From Thamnidium elegans (lineage: Eukaryota; Mucoromycota; Mucoromycetes; Mucorales; Mucoraceae): a DNA stretch of 64,000 nt. Positions 33,401-44,988 of this stretch are shown one piece after another (the stretch's first letter is position 1; every line of letters begins with the position of its first letter). The stretch is from contig JAIXMG010000005.1 of NCBI GenBank assembly GCA_025201345.1, positions 992,001 through 1,056,000 of the forward strand, given 5' to 3'. Under the pieces are notes generated by a model that was not told the DNA's origin, did not search any database, and worked only from the letters and a program-made list of their open reading frames with translations. The position numbers were made by a program, and so were the translations under genes.

Positions 33401-34028
33401 ACGAAATACATTTGTTGATACAATTCTTCAGTGCATTTATGATCATGTACGTTCCTTATCGCCTGATACCGCAAGTCGTAGTCTATTCTTTTCTTCTTAT
33501 AACCCGGCTATATGTATGGTAGTGAATTGGAAACAACCTAATTGTAAGTATATAAATATTTAAATTTAGTTTTTTTTTATCTAATTCGTTTTGTAGATGC
33601 TGTCTTTTTTGGTACATATTGCGGGTTCAATGTGCACCGAGGAGCAAAACGTAAGAGTTCCGATGATGAAGAAACGATTGTATATAAGAATGATGATGTA
33701 CGATGTTCATCCTTGAAAGAAGCTGTTAAATTCTCAAAGCAAAATAATTTGTTGGGTGTCATTTGTGGAGCACAAACACTGGTAATTTTTTTTTTTTTTT
33801 TTTTTTTTTTTGTACAAGTGAATATTTATACTCATTAATCATTTGTATTAGGTTCAAGTTCCTTCTTTGATTAAGACAGCTAAAGAAAGTGGATTGATTC
33901 TTGTAACAGCAGGCAAAGTCAATTCTGACGTCAGATACCGTAATATCCAGGAACGCCATGGTGTAGATGCTATGATGATCAATCAAGTAGTTCATTTTAA
34001 TATGTCTATGGCTGGTGCTGGATTTTAA
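30476..34028 (+). CDS. PHO81: Pho81/NUC-2-like SPX-ankyrin-GDPD protein
   Basis: Seven exons: 30476-30481, 30559-30777, 30856-31029, 31103-33253, 33312-33543, 33597-33781 and 33852-34028, giving 1047 residues. The first coding exon is only 6 nt (Met-Lys); exon 2 continues FGKQIQSQQF, so MKFGKQI is the expected SPX start. The SPX domain (to about residue 190) senses inositol pyrophosphates. Six or seven ankyrin repeats follow (DAYGRTALHYATMNG, DENGKTALYYAAWEGHMDCV). Then comes a C2-like region and a C-terminal glycerophosphodiester phosphodiesterase-like domain (AICMVVNWKQPN through the end). In yeast and Neurospora this protein inhibits the Pho80-Pho85 cyclin-CDK during phosphate starvation. 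Domain order and length match the family. Leu/Ile-dense, continuous and intact as read. Confidence 0.95.
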
Positions 34029-34895
34029 TAATAATACATACGCTTTAATAAAACCTCGTTTTTTAAACTTGGTTTCAGGCAATTATAAATGAGTAAAATA
34101 AATAAATAAAAATATGTTGAAAGTATATCTTTTAACAAGTGCCTTTCCTCGCAGCACTAAAAAGCTAGTAAACTGCATGCCTATTCCCTTTTTTCTATCA
34201 TAAACGTGCGTTAAGAAAAAAGATAAATAAGAATGATGATACACAGCAAAGTCAAAATGACCGAGCTCTATTTAAGGATGGATTTCTCCAGGACGTCTTC
34301 AGTCTCTCGCTTTAACACAACTATTCGATTGAACGGTGTGATAAAATGCTTCTACATTTTGATAAATAAATGTCTTTCGCCTGCTTGAGCGTGTTACTTT
34401 ACAGCTGTATCCCTAGCCCTATTTCTGTATATAGAGCTTGTTTCTTAATATATTTAGTCTGGACAATACTTCTAATATACTTGGCCTATATCTCTACAAG
34501 TCCTTGCGAGTATTCTATATGCTGAAAAATAAATTTATTCTAATATCGACTTCGTTCATGAATACACATTTTATGTTCTAGCTTTAAAAACTAGTTGACG
34601 TTTACGCTGTGCGTTTATGTTTTAGTACAGATTCTACCTAAAAAAAAGCTACGTGTTTTTTATATTTTTATACGTGTTACGTATAAACTATCAGCTATTT
34701 ATTGCCTGATAGCTTATATCATGATATTTTTAAATGCTTGATGATTCACCTGAGCAATCTGATCGATTTATTTCGGGAAAGAGGTATATATATAGGCTAC
34801 AAAACATACTTTAAAGTGTATGAGAATATTTTATTACATGAGATGGAAAAAAAAGTTTGGTGTACATATAAATAAAAGAGGAAATAAAAGCTAAC
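34029..34895. other. Gene-free stretch between convergent Pho81 and chitin deacetylase genes
   Basis: No coding signal beyond a dispersed repeat fragment at 34570-34650. Both flanking genes end into this region. Confidence 0.5.
34570..34650 (+). repeat. Dispersed ~80-bp repeat, copy 2
   Basis: Same orientation partner of 7985-8062: TGTTCTAGCTTTAAAAACTA, GTTGACGTTTACGCTG and TTTATGTTTTAGTA are shared with substitutions. Flanks differ after about 30 bp on either side. Confidence 0.65.
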
Positions 34896-36245
34896 TTAGA
34901 GAGCGTAAGCAGCAATGGCAAAGACAGCCAATACAGCGTAGTTGGGGTTAAGTTGAACACCGGCACTTTCAGCAACGTCGCTGTTGGCAACTTGTGAAAC
35001 AGAAGAAGAAGAAGCGTTAGAAGCACCAGCAGAAGTAGAAGCCTTAACAGAAGCAGAAACACTAGGAGCAACACTAGAGGCAGCAACAGATGTCTTGGCG
35101 TTATCAGCAGCACCGAAGGGGGCAAATGTAACAGTATCTTCTTGGTAAGGGTGAGTAATGTTCATACAGGTGGCAACATCAATAACGTTCTTGTAAGCAG
35201 CACGGATCTTGGGGAGGAATTCGATAGCAAGAGACATGGTGGTGTTGTTAATTTCGTGAGTTAAAGTAATTTGACCACTGTTCTTGAAAGTACCGTTAGC
35301 ACCCATAGCTACGAAATCATCATAAGTCTTCTTAACAGTAGCCTTGGCAGCGCTGGTTTCAGCAGCCCAATCATCCGTATCGAGGTTCCAGAGAATAGTA
35401 GTTAAATCAAGTTGAGTGGCAATCCATCTAACACGATCATCAACATCACCGAAAGCAGGACGCCAGTGCTTAGGGGTAACACCAGTAACCATCTTGATAG
35501 CCTTTTGAGTATAGTAAAGTTCAGCTAAAACTTCAGTGTTGGTAAGAGTGGTCATCAATTGATGAGACCAAGTATGATCAGCAATATGGTGACCATTCTT
35601 TTGACCACGTTGAGCACCGTAGGGCCAGTTAACAACGTTGGAACCAATATAGAACATGGAAGCCTTGAGCTTTTGATCCTCGAGGTAATCGTAGAAGGCA
35701 TTGTGAGAACAGTTAGGACCATCATCATAGGTAAGTCCCCAAGTCTCGGGTTCAGGACAAGTATAGATATCTTCGTTGACACCCTCTAATTTAGGCTTTG
35801 TACAAGTAGAGGCAGACCACCAACAATCAGGATCGTTATTTTGATCGTAACCGGTCATAACAAGAGCACCGTCAGCACCACTCTTACGAACAGCAATCTT
35901 GGGGGCTTTGGTCCAATCAATAGCATTGTATACCTTCTTGAACTCGGCAGTCTCGCTCATACCGTTTGAGGTTGCAGTTTCCCAAAGGTTGGGCCATTCC
36001 TTGGTGTTATAGTTGAAGTTAGTAGGAGGTGTGTAGTATTTACATTGAGTGGCAGGGTCATTGGAGGTGGTTTGAGGAATATCACCAAGGACAATGTTAT
36101 TAGGATCTACCTTGGAGTTAAAACTCTTCCAGTAATCGCCAATAACGAAAGAGGATGAAGTAGTAGTGGTTTTGTCAGTAGCGGCTTGGACAAACCCGGC
36201 AATTTGAAGTACAGTGACTGCAACAGTAGAGATTTTGATATACAT
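34896..36245 (-). CDS. Secreted chitin deacetylase (carbohydrate esterase family 4)
   Basis: A single exon from ATG 36245 to stop 34896, 449 residues. The N-terminus is a signal peptide (MYIKISTVAVTVLQIAGFVQA). The NodB domain has all five CE4 motifs: TYDDGP (metal Asp and catalytic base), HTWSH (metal His pair), RPAFGDVDDRV, WNLDTDDW and LTHEIN. N-glycosylation sequons (NCS, NGT, NNT, NIT) are common. The tail is Ser/Ala-rich and ends in a hydrophobic stretch (NYAVLAVFAIAAYAL), so the enzyme is probably GPI-anchored to membrane or wall. It deacetylates nascent chitin to chitosan, the main wall polymer of Mucorales. The open frame extends upstream of the ATG, but that part is low complexity and the signal peptide fixes the start. 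Strong codon bias suggests high expression. Confidence 0.95.
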   Translation of the reverse strand: MYIKISTVAVTVLQIAGFVQAATDKTTTTSSSFVIGDYWKSFNSKVDPNNIVLGDIPQTTSNDPATQCKYYTPPTNFNYNTKEWPNLWETATSNGMSETAEFKKVYNAIDWTKAPKIAVRKSGADGALVMTGYDQNNDPDCWWSASTCTKPKLEGVNEDIYTCPEPETWGLTYDDGPNCSHNAFYDYLEDQKLKASMFYIGSNVVNWPYGAQRGQKNGHHIADHTWSHQLMTTLTNTEVLAELYYTQKAIKMVTGVTPKHWRPAFGDVDDRVRWIATQLDLTTILWNLDTDDWAAETSAAKATVKKTYDDFVAMGANGTFKNSGQITLTHEINNTTMSLAIEFLPKIRAAYKNVIDVATCMNITHPYQEDTVTFAPFGAADNAKTSVAASSVAPSVSASVKASTSAGASNASSSSVSQVANSDVAESAGVQLNPNYAVLAVFAIAAYAL

Positions 36246-37124
36246 TTTACTCTTTATCGAAGGACTGCAAAAAAAAGGAGAAAAATGAATGGAAAGGGGG
36301 GTTTTTTTGAAGTAAAAAAGAAAGATATATGGAAGAGAAAAGGGAAAGAATTGAACTAGTGAATAAACCCTTTTATATGTTATTTCTATATTACTTTTTT
36401 TTCTTTTTTTTTTTTTAAACATCTTTTTTTTTTTTAAAGCGGGATTTCTGATTTTATTCTCCATTTTCGTAACAATTTACTTTGTACAACTACAAGTTTT
36501 TTTTTTACCCATAATCAGTCTTACCTTATATCGATAATCTGTCTATATTAAGTGATAAGAACGAGGACGATGAGGTAAAAGGAAAATACAAGAGATATTA
36601 ATTGATATAAATGTATATATTTACTTTCTTTTTTATAAAATAGACATGACATATGCTAAAAAAAAAAAGATACTTTTTTTTCTCGTTTAACAGAAGGTCC
36701 TCGCTTTTTTTGTTACGATTCTGTTACTTGTAGAACCGCTACCCGGCAAAAAGTTATTAAAAAATAATTTCGATACTATTGTACTTTTAATACCATGACT
36801 ATTACGCCATTTAAAATAACTTACTCAAGGAGCAACTTACATGTATGCATAGTAAATTAAATACTTTGATATCGTTAGAAACACATGTAGCAATTGTATC
36901 GCCCCTAATGGACCGTTACTAAATCTGTCCTGAATGGGAAAAAAAAACTTTTAGCACTCTTGTAATGATATTACGTATCATATTTTTTCTTTCTTTGTGA
37001 TTTTTGTTTACGCAATCACAATAAACTAAATTTACTTACTACTTCTGACATAATCTCTGTTATAAAAAGTCTCGATTTATTTTTATAAATTGGGTTTATA
37101 AAGCGCTAGTATGTAACAGGAAGT

Positions 37125-37158
<34 letters not shown>

Positions 37159-38706
37159 CGTACTCAAATAATTCTGTTAATTCACCAATTATAGAAATAA
37201 TACCGCTATTGATATAGCACACTTGGCCTATAGCAGACTGCAGAAAATGTATTTTTAAGATAATATATGTCTAGTAATCCGAGGCTTCATCCGAAATATT
37301 GTTTTTCATAAAAAGGCTTATGCCATAAAATATTAGCTGCCTACGAGTGGATTACATTAGTTTCGTTAGCTATTACATAAAACTTTCTACAAAATAAAAA
37401 ATAGCGTGCTGATCAATGTAATTAGATTAATAAAGTTAGATATCTTTCCTTTTCTTTCCTTTTGACACGTCTTTAAACTAACGTAAGATGTATAATTTTT
37501 CTTCTCTTTTTTTTCAATGACATATATCGTGAGTTTTTTTTTTTTCTTTTAAAAAAAAAGCTTAATTTAAGCATTGCAGTAATACTCTAAATAATAGCGG
37601 TGATATTTAATCTGATATATATAAATCGTTGTCAACAATGACTTTTATACATATTAGAAGAAACCCCCTGTTTTAATGATAAGGAGTAAATGATAATAAG
37701 AAAATACAAAAATACAAAAATATCTTTCCTTCATTTTTTTTCTCTCTCTCTTTTTTTTATTACTATCGGCCCATTTTGTGTATTTGATAAGTTTTAATTG
37801 TACAAAGATCGAGCGCGTTCTTTTTCTGCTCTTAAAAAAAAAAAAAGTTGAACACAATCAACTTATTATATAGAAGTTTGATGTCTAAAAGATTAGAATT
37901 AGGTATTTTGAAAAATTATTTGTGATAATATAACTAATACATTTTATACTCGGATCAAAAAGTGTTTTTAATATTTCAATATCTGTTTATTATTAAGAGT
38001 ACCAAATTAATGTGCGCAACAAATCAATAAAATAAGAGATCTGTACCTATAACTTATAAGTTTAATAAGTGGGTTATATTAGCTATTATTTTAAAGTAAA
38101 TATTAATAAATTAATATTAAATTGTTACTTGAAATTATGTATTCGTATTGAAAATTTAAACATATATATATATAAAAAGCCTGATGTGATTATTCTTTAG
38201 AATAAGAAGCTTGCAGTGCAAAAAAAAAGTTATCTTTTTAATTAGCATAACGTGGATAACTGGTCATAAATTATGCACTTGATAAATATTCGCGTTGATA
38301 ATTTATAATGTCACCGGCTTGTTATGTATTCCATATTGACAAAATACGCCTCCTGTCCAAAAAGCAACCCTTTTTTTTTGTGTGTGCTCATTTAGGCTAT
38401 TCTAAAAAAGGGTAATTAATCTTGTAGGTGGAGTACAAAAATAAACTGTTACACCAAAGTGAAGTTACTTGTGTAATATATTTATTTTTATTTTTAAAAA
38501 TGTTATCCTTTAGCCGTTCACATGTATATTTACTTGACCATTGCACATAAACAGCTTTGAGAATACTATTCATACAATATAGCGTTAGAACCATTCTATT
38601 TTAAAACTGAATTTATTTCTGTACATCTTTTTTCCTGCTACTGCAAGAGTAAAATGTTAATCCCTATTATGAAATGCCAGACGACGAGATACTTTAATCT
38701 CAGTTA

Positions 38707-39310
38707 TGTCAATTAAGAGCCCTCTTTTTATGGTATTTGAAAAAGTATGTTTACATATGCCCAAGATTTTTCACTTTTTTAAACGCTCTCACCATCGATT
38801 TTATTCAGCCATCACCTGCGATTGAAAATAGTATAGGAAGATTGAGAAACACGCTTGTTTCAGAAGAGCTAAAGAATGGTAATATATATATATATATATA
38901 TATATGGTGACGGAGGAGAGTCAGACTAAAATCCTTTCAAGCCCGTTCTTAACTATTGTCGATCCAAATGCTTCCTATAGACACAGAAGTTTATCAATAT
39001 TACAAAATATAATGGAGAGGTAATTAAACACATTAGGACAGACTTTTGTTGAGAGTATTATCGTAAATGGTAATAACTTTGTCACGGACACTCAATTCGA
39101 TGTATTCTTGTCTAATCAACCTAGATTGGATGACTGTACATACACTATTCCAAATAAAGATTTCGCGTTTTTTATATTGAGCTCAAACAGAAAACTAGGT
39201 TTAAAACAACCTGGAATGAATTAATTATTCAAAATGGACGACACTGTTGTATCCAAGTACTATACAGTGATAATTTAGACACAAATAGTATCATCTACAT
39301 ATTTATCACT
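38707..39310 (+). pseudogene. Relic of a spliced gene, function unknown
   Basis: Starts ATG 38707 (MSIKSPLFMVFEK), then a textbook intron (GTATGT ... TTTTATTCAG, 38746-38809), then PSPAIENSIGRLRNTLVSEE. After a (TA)n run the frame changes to KILSSPFLTIVDPNASYRHR ... LQNIMER, an in-frame TAA, then QTFVESIIVNGNNFVTDTQF and CTYTIPNKDFAFFILSSNRK. A further single-base shift at about 39220 leads to ELIIQNGRHCCIQVLYSDN. One stop and two frame changes mean it is no longer translatable as one protein. The family is not recognised. Coding quality is otherwise well kept, so decay is recent. Confidence 0.55.
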
Positions 39311-39659
39311 TAAATCTTTTTACGGTTCTATATTTCGGCTGATAAATACAACAATCAGTTTGTTATTAATTTCGTCTGTTATCAATCTACGTATCTTATA
39401 TCATGCCTTGCGTTTACGCCTCCTTATTTCTAAAGTCTATAAAATAGCTCACATCTTCAATTTAATAAATAATAATCTCTTCCAGTCTGATAGATTTTCA
39501 GTTCTTATTTTTGATATTTAACTATATCGTTAAATATCATAGACACCAAATATTAGTGACTGGAGGCCTATTGGTACAAAGACACAATTATCGCGTACTG
39601 CTTCCTGAATAATATGTCATTATTCGTTAAATTATTGTACATCAGAAAATATACTTGGT

Positions 39660-39893
39660 TTATTGAATTTATTTTTACGAACAGATACTATTACAAAACC
39701 TACGAAAGACGACAAGAAGCAACAGTTCATTGAATGTAGTAGTTTACAGTTTTTACTTGAGAGAAAGATATCGGATCAGACAAGAATGTTATTAATAAGT
39801 TGGTTACTATGAAAAAAATCGCAAGTAGAACGTCTCCCGCCAGAATATCCACACTTGAAGATGAGACATCAGGTACTAGCTATCTGATTTAGT
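39660..39893 (+). pseudogene. Further coding relic downstream of the 38.7-kb relic
   Basis: Two overlapping frames are coding-like: TDTITKPTKDDKKQQFIECS to QTRMLLIS, and, after a shift near 39800, KLVTMKKIASRTSPARISTL to EDETS followed by a GT. It probably belongs to the same decayed gene as 38707-39310 or to a neighbour. No family recognised. Confidence 0.4.
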
Positions 39894-42183
39894 AAATAAT
39901 GATTTTCGGCAAATATAAAGAAAGTCAATGATGCTATTGTAAAGAATCATGGAAACTTTTTTAAAAAAAATCGGTCCTTTTCTTTTACTCCATGTGCATA
40001 TACTATTTTTCTTATTGAATTCATTTATGTATTATGTTATTCTATATTCCTCAATTGCTTACTTTATCTATCTCTCTTGTAAAAATATAAGCGCCTATAC
40101 TTCTTTATATATATGATAAAACCTTTTAGAAAAAGCTCCATCATAAATAATAAATAGAAATCCTCATTTTATCATAATTCATTTTATCTTTTTGATAAGT
40201 ATAGCAGATATTCATGTTTGCAATATAGTTCACGGCTTCAAATAAAACGCACGTATTTAAAACAAAATACCGTTTTTTATAATCTACGGTTAAAAACAGA
40301 CCGTTACTAGGAGCATCCGCAACCGTAACTGGAATTTCTTTCTTAAATATCGTAATTCTATAGCTATACGTGCATTTATATAATAAGTGAGATTTAACTC
40401 AAAAATAAATCGAAACCGCGAAATAGAGTTTTTTTTTTAAAAAAAAATGTTGTTAATAAACCCGTACTTCTATAAACAATTTTGTATATATATTTTTATA
40501 CTTATACTGGGTTTTGGTCGCTAAAAACTACGTAATCGTAATTAATATACACGTACAAAAAAAAAAATTATTTAAGAGAAGAATTCATCATAAAAACAAT
40601 CATTGATAAAATAGGTGAACTAATCATGTTTACAAATATACGTTACAGACCTTAGCTTTTACTTTTATATATTATGCTTCTACATTTGGAAATAAAATTT
40701 AATATACATTTTGCACGCACTATATGTAATGTGGTACAATCTTTATTTACCTTAATATGGTATAAAATAGACAGAAATCAGAAATTTTGATCTGTGCTTT
40801 TCTATGTCAATGACGTCTATTTGACAACTCATCTCCTCTATAAAAAGTTTTTTCCCAGTGCTATTTCGCCGAATCTTAAAAATAAATGAATTCGCAGTCA
40901 GATATATATAATTGACTAATAATGGAAACGTGTGAGATAAGTACTTTTGGATGGTTTGGATTCTTCGCCAGTGGCTAGATTTTTTGTGTGTGTGTCAGTT
41001 TTACTTCTTTTTTGATAACTATATCGAGAAAGTTTTTTATATATATATCAGATTCTGTCTATTAACTTTAAATCGATAAAATATGTTCGAAAAAGAAACC
41101 TAAACAGAAAATCTCGGTAGGTTCTAGAACTACACTTTCAAAAGTATTATATTAAATATAAGTAAAATATTGACAAATCCGATATATATGCTACCAAATT
41201 TCTTTTTTCAAGCCAAATAGTAACAAAGTATATGCAGAACGTTTAACCTACAGTTGTTTTTTTTAAAATGAACTTAGCATATTTTGAATTTCCACACCTT
41301 GCTTCGAATCTTTCTTTAGGAACAATCAAAAAGTAATCTTTCAATTAACGGAAAATGATAAGCAGGTTTAATTCTTTATTCACGTTTAAATCCTGTTTAT
41401 TTCCTTGATATTCTGAGTCAAATTCTTTTTTTTTTATCTCGCTATTTTTTTTTTCCAAGTTTAATGCGTTGGCTATCTATAAGTAAAAGTTAGGTAACAG
41501 ACTCGGATAAACGTTCATATCATACCATTGGATTTGTCTTTTACACTCTTAAAAGCCTTTTTTTTTTCAAGAGATATATGAAACTGCATTAATGTTTTAA
41601 TCAGTAGCGCATAATTTTATTATTATCCGTTAGCACGGTCTTCTTTAATCACTTTAAAGGATAAGTATGTTATCATTACCAGTCATGACAATTAACAAAA
41701 TCGGAGTTGACAAGTTTTATCTGAACCATCCGATAATTTAATAGAAAAATCTTGAAAAAAGGAATTCATTGGTATGTTTTTCCCCTTTGCTAGTCAAGAC
41801 CACATGGCAATATATATTTATAGCGTAAATATGCCAAACAGTGTGTGTATACTCTATCTTATTCTCGACAAAAGAAACACGCTTTTGTATTATTTAACCA
41901 ATCAACCAAAGACTACGAAATGTTCTACTTTTTTTTTTTTTTTTTTTTTAATCGCCACTAAGGTTTCAGGCTCATTTCCGTCTCACCATATTTTTTTATG
42001 AACGCATGGACTGTTCATATAAGACTACTTTTTTTTTCTTTTTTTCTCTTGCTTCTTTTTTTAAAAAAAAATTCAATATCCTTCTTTCTCTTTTTTTTTA
42101 TTTATTCCCTGCTTGATTAAAAGTCAAATTAAAAAAAAAAAAATCGAAAAGCAAAAAAAAGAAGTAATCAATATAATTAAATA

Positions 42184-43275
42184 ATGGACAACTCTTATCT
42201 CAACACAGGAGGTTGCTCTGAACAACCTTTTACTTCAGACTTTGCAATCAAGCAAGAAACATTTGACGGCGATAACAATGAAGCTTTACTCGCTTGGTCT
42301 CAGTACATTAATCAATCACAGCAACCAGATTTAATGAATGGCTTATCTACCGATATTGATATGTATAATCTTGGTGACCAAAACATTTGGCCACAGCAAC
42401 CAATCGACTCTACTTTTGAAAGTTTATTTGCACCATGGAATACAACTGTCAATGTTCCCGCTACTATAAAAGAAGAATGGTCATTAAATACAATGCCTTC
42501 TTACCAACAACAGCTAGATGCTCAGTCGTTTAATCCCGTAAATAATACAAGTATTTTTTCAAACGATTTTTCTCGTACATTTCAAGCACCACCACCTGCA
42601 CAGTTTTCGCGTGATATAACTCCACCTTCGTCTGTTTCTGCATCCGGAAGTAATTCTCCCACAAGTAGTGTATCTACCCCGCCACCTTCTTATTATATGC
42701 CGCTGCAAATCCCTCAATTTTATCACCACCCACAACCTAAAGCACCACAAAAGAATCGTCGTAAATCCGCAATTGAATCACACAGTACACCTACTCGTAC
42801 GTACCGTCACCGAGCTTCATCTCATCCTTCCGTTGCATCCGTTGTTTCGCTTACAGCTCATGAACCTGTTGCACGTATCATTGACGGTATTGAGCACATT
42901 ACGTTCCTTTACTCTCGTGACCGACTTGTGAAAGAATACACGGTTCGTACAGATGTTGAAAACGTCAACTTGCAAGATATCTCTTCTGATTTCCGAGCAC
43001 AAAATGCAATCTACCCTCGAGCCAATGTTACACGCGAAGAGTATGACGGCAACCGTTGGGAATATGAAACTAGCTGTAATAGATTAGGTTGGGAACTTTG
43101 TTGGCTAAATCAAGAACAGTTGTGTGGTCGACGTGGTCTCATTCAACGTGCTGTTGACTCGTATCGTAATCGACATGCTGAGATGCGGTCTAGACGTGTC
43201 ACTCGTCAAGAAAAAGTTGCTAATGGTACTCTTCGTAAAAGAAGAGTCAAGAAGTCTAATTCTGCTATATTGTAA
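42184..43275 (+). CDS. DUF8032-type fungal protein, probable transcriptional regulator
   Basis: Single exon, 363 residues, start chosen at the first ATG after a long A-rich leader. The N-terminal 170 residues are acidic and Gln/Asn/Pro/Ser-rich with two KQE/KEE motifs, resembling an activation domain (ITPPSSVSASGSNSPTSSVS). A basic patch follows (KAPQKNRRKS). The C-terminal domain begins ARIIDGIEHITFLYSRDRLV and continues KEYTVRTDVENVNLQDIS and GNRWEYETSCNRLGWELCWL. This is the conserved core I associate with DUF8032 of Mucoromycota and Basidiomycota. It ends in a strongly basic tail (RSRRVTRQEK, LRKRRVKKSN) that is a probable nuclear signal. Molecular function is unknown; the nuclear role is inferred from composition. 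Confidence 0.8.
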   Translation: MDNSYLNTGGCSEQPFTSDFAIKQETFDGDNNEALLAWSQYINQSQQPDLMNGLSTDIDMYNLGDQNIWPQQPIDSTFESLFAPWNTTVNVPATIKEEWSLNTMPSYQQQLDAQSFNPVNNTSIFSNDFSRTFQAPPPAQFSRDITPPSSVSASGSNSPTSSVSTPPPSYYMPLQIPQFYHHPQPKAPQKNRRKSAIESHSTPTRTYRHRASSHPSVASVVSLTAHEPVARIIDGIEHITFLYSRDRLVKEYTVRTDVENVNLQDISSDFRAQNAIYPRANVTREEYDGNRWEYETSCNRLGWELCWLNQEQLCGRRGLIQRAVDSYRNRHAEMRSRRVTRQEKVANGTLRKRRVKKSNSAIL

Positions 43276-44006
43276 AAAAAAAAAATTCCCCCACACTCTT
43301 TTTCCCTTCGTATTGCATACTTGTAAAATAATAAACTTTCATCCCACACATTTTTTTTTAAAAAAAAAAAAACTTTAAAATTTTGTATACCAATGTTTTT
43401 GTGTACAAGTACATAATTTATGTGTCGGGTATTTTAAACCCTTTTAGGCTTGTTTCCGTTATAATATATGATGGTCAAATTACACATAAAGACGTAATTT
43501 TCTACACCCCCCAGGATTTTATCATTTCGCAGTCTTTTTTACGGTTGTCCCAGATACCTTCCTTATATGACAATAGAGGTTACGTTGGGGGATACTGGAG
43601 GCACATCTGAGTTTTTTAAAATTGGGTATTTGGGGGAGCAAAAATATATTATTTGTGATTTTTATTGGGTTTAAATATTTGAACTAATGGCTACTGAAAT
43701 CCCGTCTAAAAGCTACGGAAGCACACTGGCAGTAGAAATGCCCTACAGCAGTAGAAACTTAATGCAAAAGCAGCAGTAACAAGGAATAAATAGCTTATCT
43801 ACAAAAAAAAAAAAAAAAAAACGATTAACGATTAGATACTGTTCAATTACAAGTTGCTTTATAAGTACTGAAGCGTCATTTACAACAAATCTAGGAATAA
43901 ACAAAAATAATGAATAAAATGAAAAAGTAAAATTTTGTATAACGTACTTACTTGAAAGATGGCTTTCAGATCATATAGTATAGTCTCAGTATGTATATGT
44001 GTATTA
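43276..44006. other. Gene-free stretch
   Basis: No gene recognised. A short open stretch at 43440-43610 (RLVSVIIYDGQITHKDV) may be a relic but has no support. Purine runs and a poly(A) tract lie at 43801-43820. Confidence 0.4.
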
Positions 44007-44609
44007 CGGTGCTCACGGTACCAATTTGTGGGTTTACATGCTCGTAGAACGCTGCAGTGCTAACAACAGTCATTCTTGTATTATGAGTTCAGCGTCAGCC
44101 CAGAACTGTTGAGTGGGATTAAGCTCTAGTGAATAGGTAGAAGATATATAGGTATATATAGCCTCTTTTTATGTCAACTGGACCGATGATTTCAGGTACA
44201 TGAATTGAGGCGCTGTCCATGACAATATAAACTCAACTATTATCTCTAATACACCATCGATGTTTGTAAAAATATATTACAATTGTACTATAAGTGTTTA
44301 CTGGAAATATTAATTTGTATATAACAGAGGCATAGATACGGTTTATAACGCGTTTGTTGATAGCATTCACGACAGTATCCTCAGCTCCAATCTCATTCAC
44401 TCTCTCGGTAAAGTCAGAAAAAGTCGGTTCGGAAATACTGAGGAATTAAAGGCCAGGATTAGTGAAGGATACAATGCAATTCCTTTTAAGCATCTACAAG
44501 GCTTTGTTAGACATTTTTTCGATACATTTGAAAAAAACTAAAGACGAACATGTAAACCCGCAGAAAAAAAAAAAAATTATAAACCCGCAAATTGGTACCG
44601 TGAGCACTG
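44007..44609. mobile_element. Tc1/mariner derivative with two inverted transposase 3' ends
   Basis: Terminal inverted repeats of about 30 bp (GTGCTCACGGTACCAATTTG and its complement) bound the element, flanked by TA on each side (44005-44006 and 44610-44611), the Tc1/mariner target-site duplication. On the minus strand near 44225-44075 I read MDSASIHVPEIIGPVDIKRG and SLELNPTQQFWADAE, the DDE region around 'MD.A..H' and 'SPELNP.E.FW'. On the plus strand at 44385-44541 I read KSRFGNTEELKARISEGYNA and HLQGFVRHFFDTFEKN, the transposase C-terminus. The two halves run in opposite directions, each towards its nearest TIR, so this is a palindromic (two right ends) derivative that cannot encode a transposase. 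Confidence 0.75.
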
Positions 44610-44988
44610 TATATTGTTGACTTTACCGTATTCGGCATTTTGCATTAAAACAGCGTTTCCGTTTTTTTGTTGTTGCTTTTTTCTCTTTTTTGATGGAAGG
44701 CATTCAAAAAGACTTTTTGTTTTGTATTCATTCGGTAAACAGAGATGTAAGCTCCGCGGAAGGGGTTTTTTTTTTAAAAAAAAGCTTGAGTTAAAAAAAA
44801 AGAGTGTTGGGCAACGATCGAGACATAAATTATGTCGCACAAAGAAAATGGCATGATATGATGACAAGTGGGTGCTACAAAAGCTAAATAGAAGCCTTTT
44901 TAATAAATAAATTGAATGGTCAAGAATTTAGATATACCTTGTAAAAAAAAATATGTTTATAATTGTTTTTTTTATTAAGGACATTTTT

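Larger units (their letters stand above)
36246..42183. other. 6-kb gene-poor region
   Basis: There is no intact gene. Apart from the coding relics at 38707-39310 and 39660-39893, I see AT-rich filler, long T runs (37126-37158, about 30 T), (TA)n at 38882-38903 and several T(n)A(n) junctions. Its right end is the probable 5' region of the DUF8032 gene. Confidence 0.6.

Noticed and set aside
43383..43610. 75-codon plus-strand ORF after the DUF8032 gene
   Set aside because: No motif, start context or homologous copy in the window supports it.
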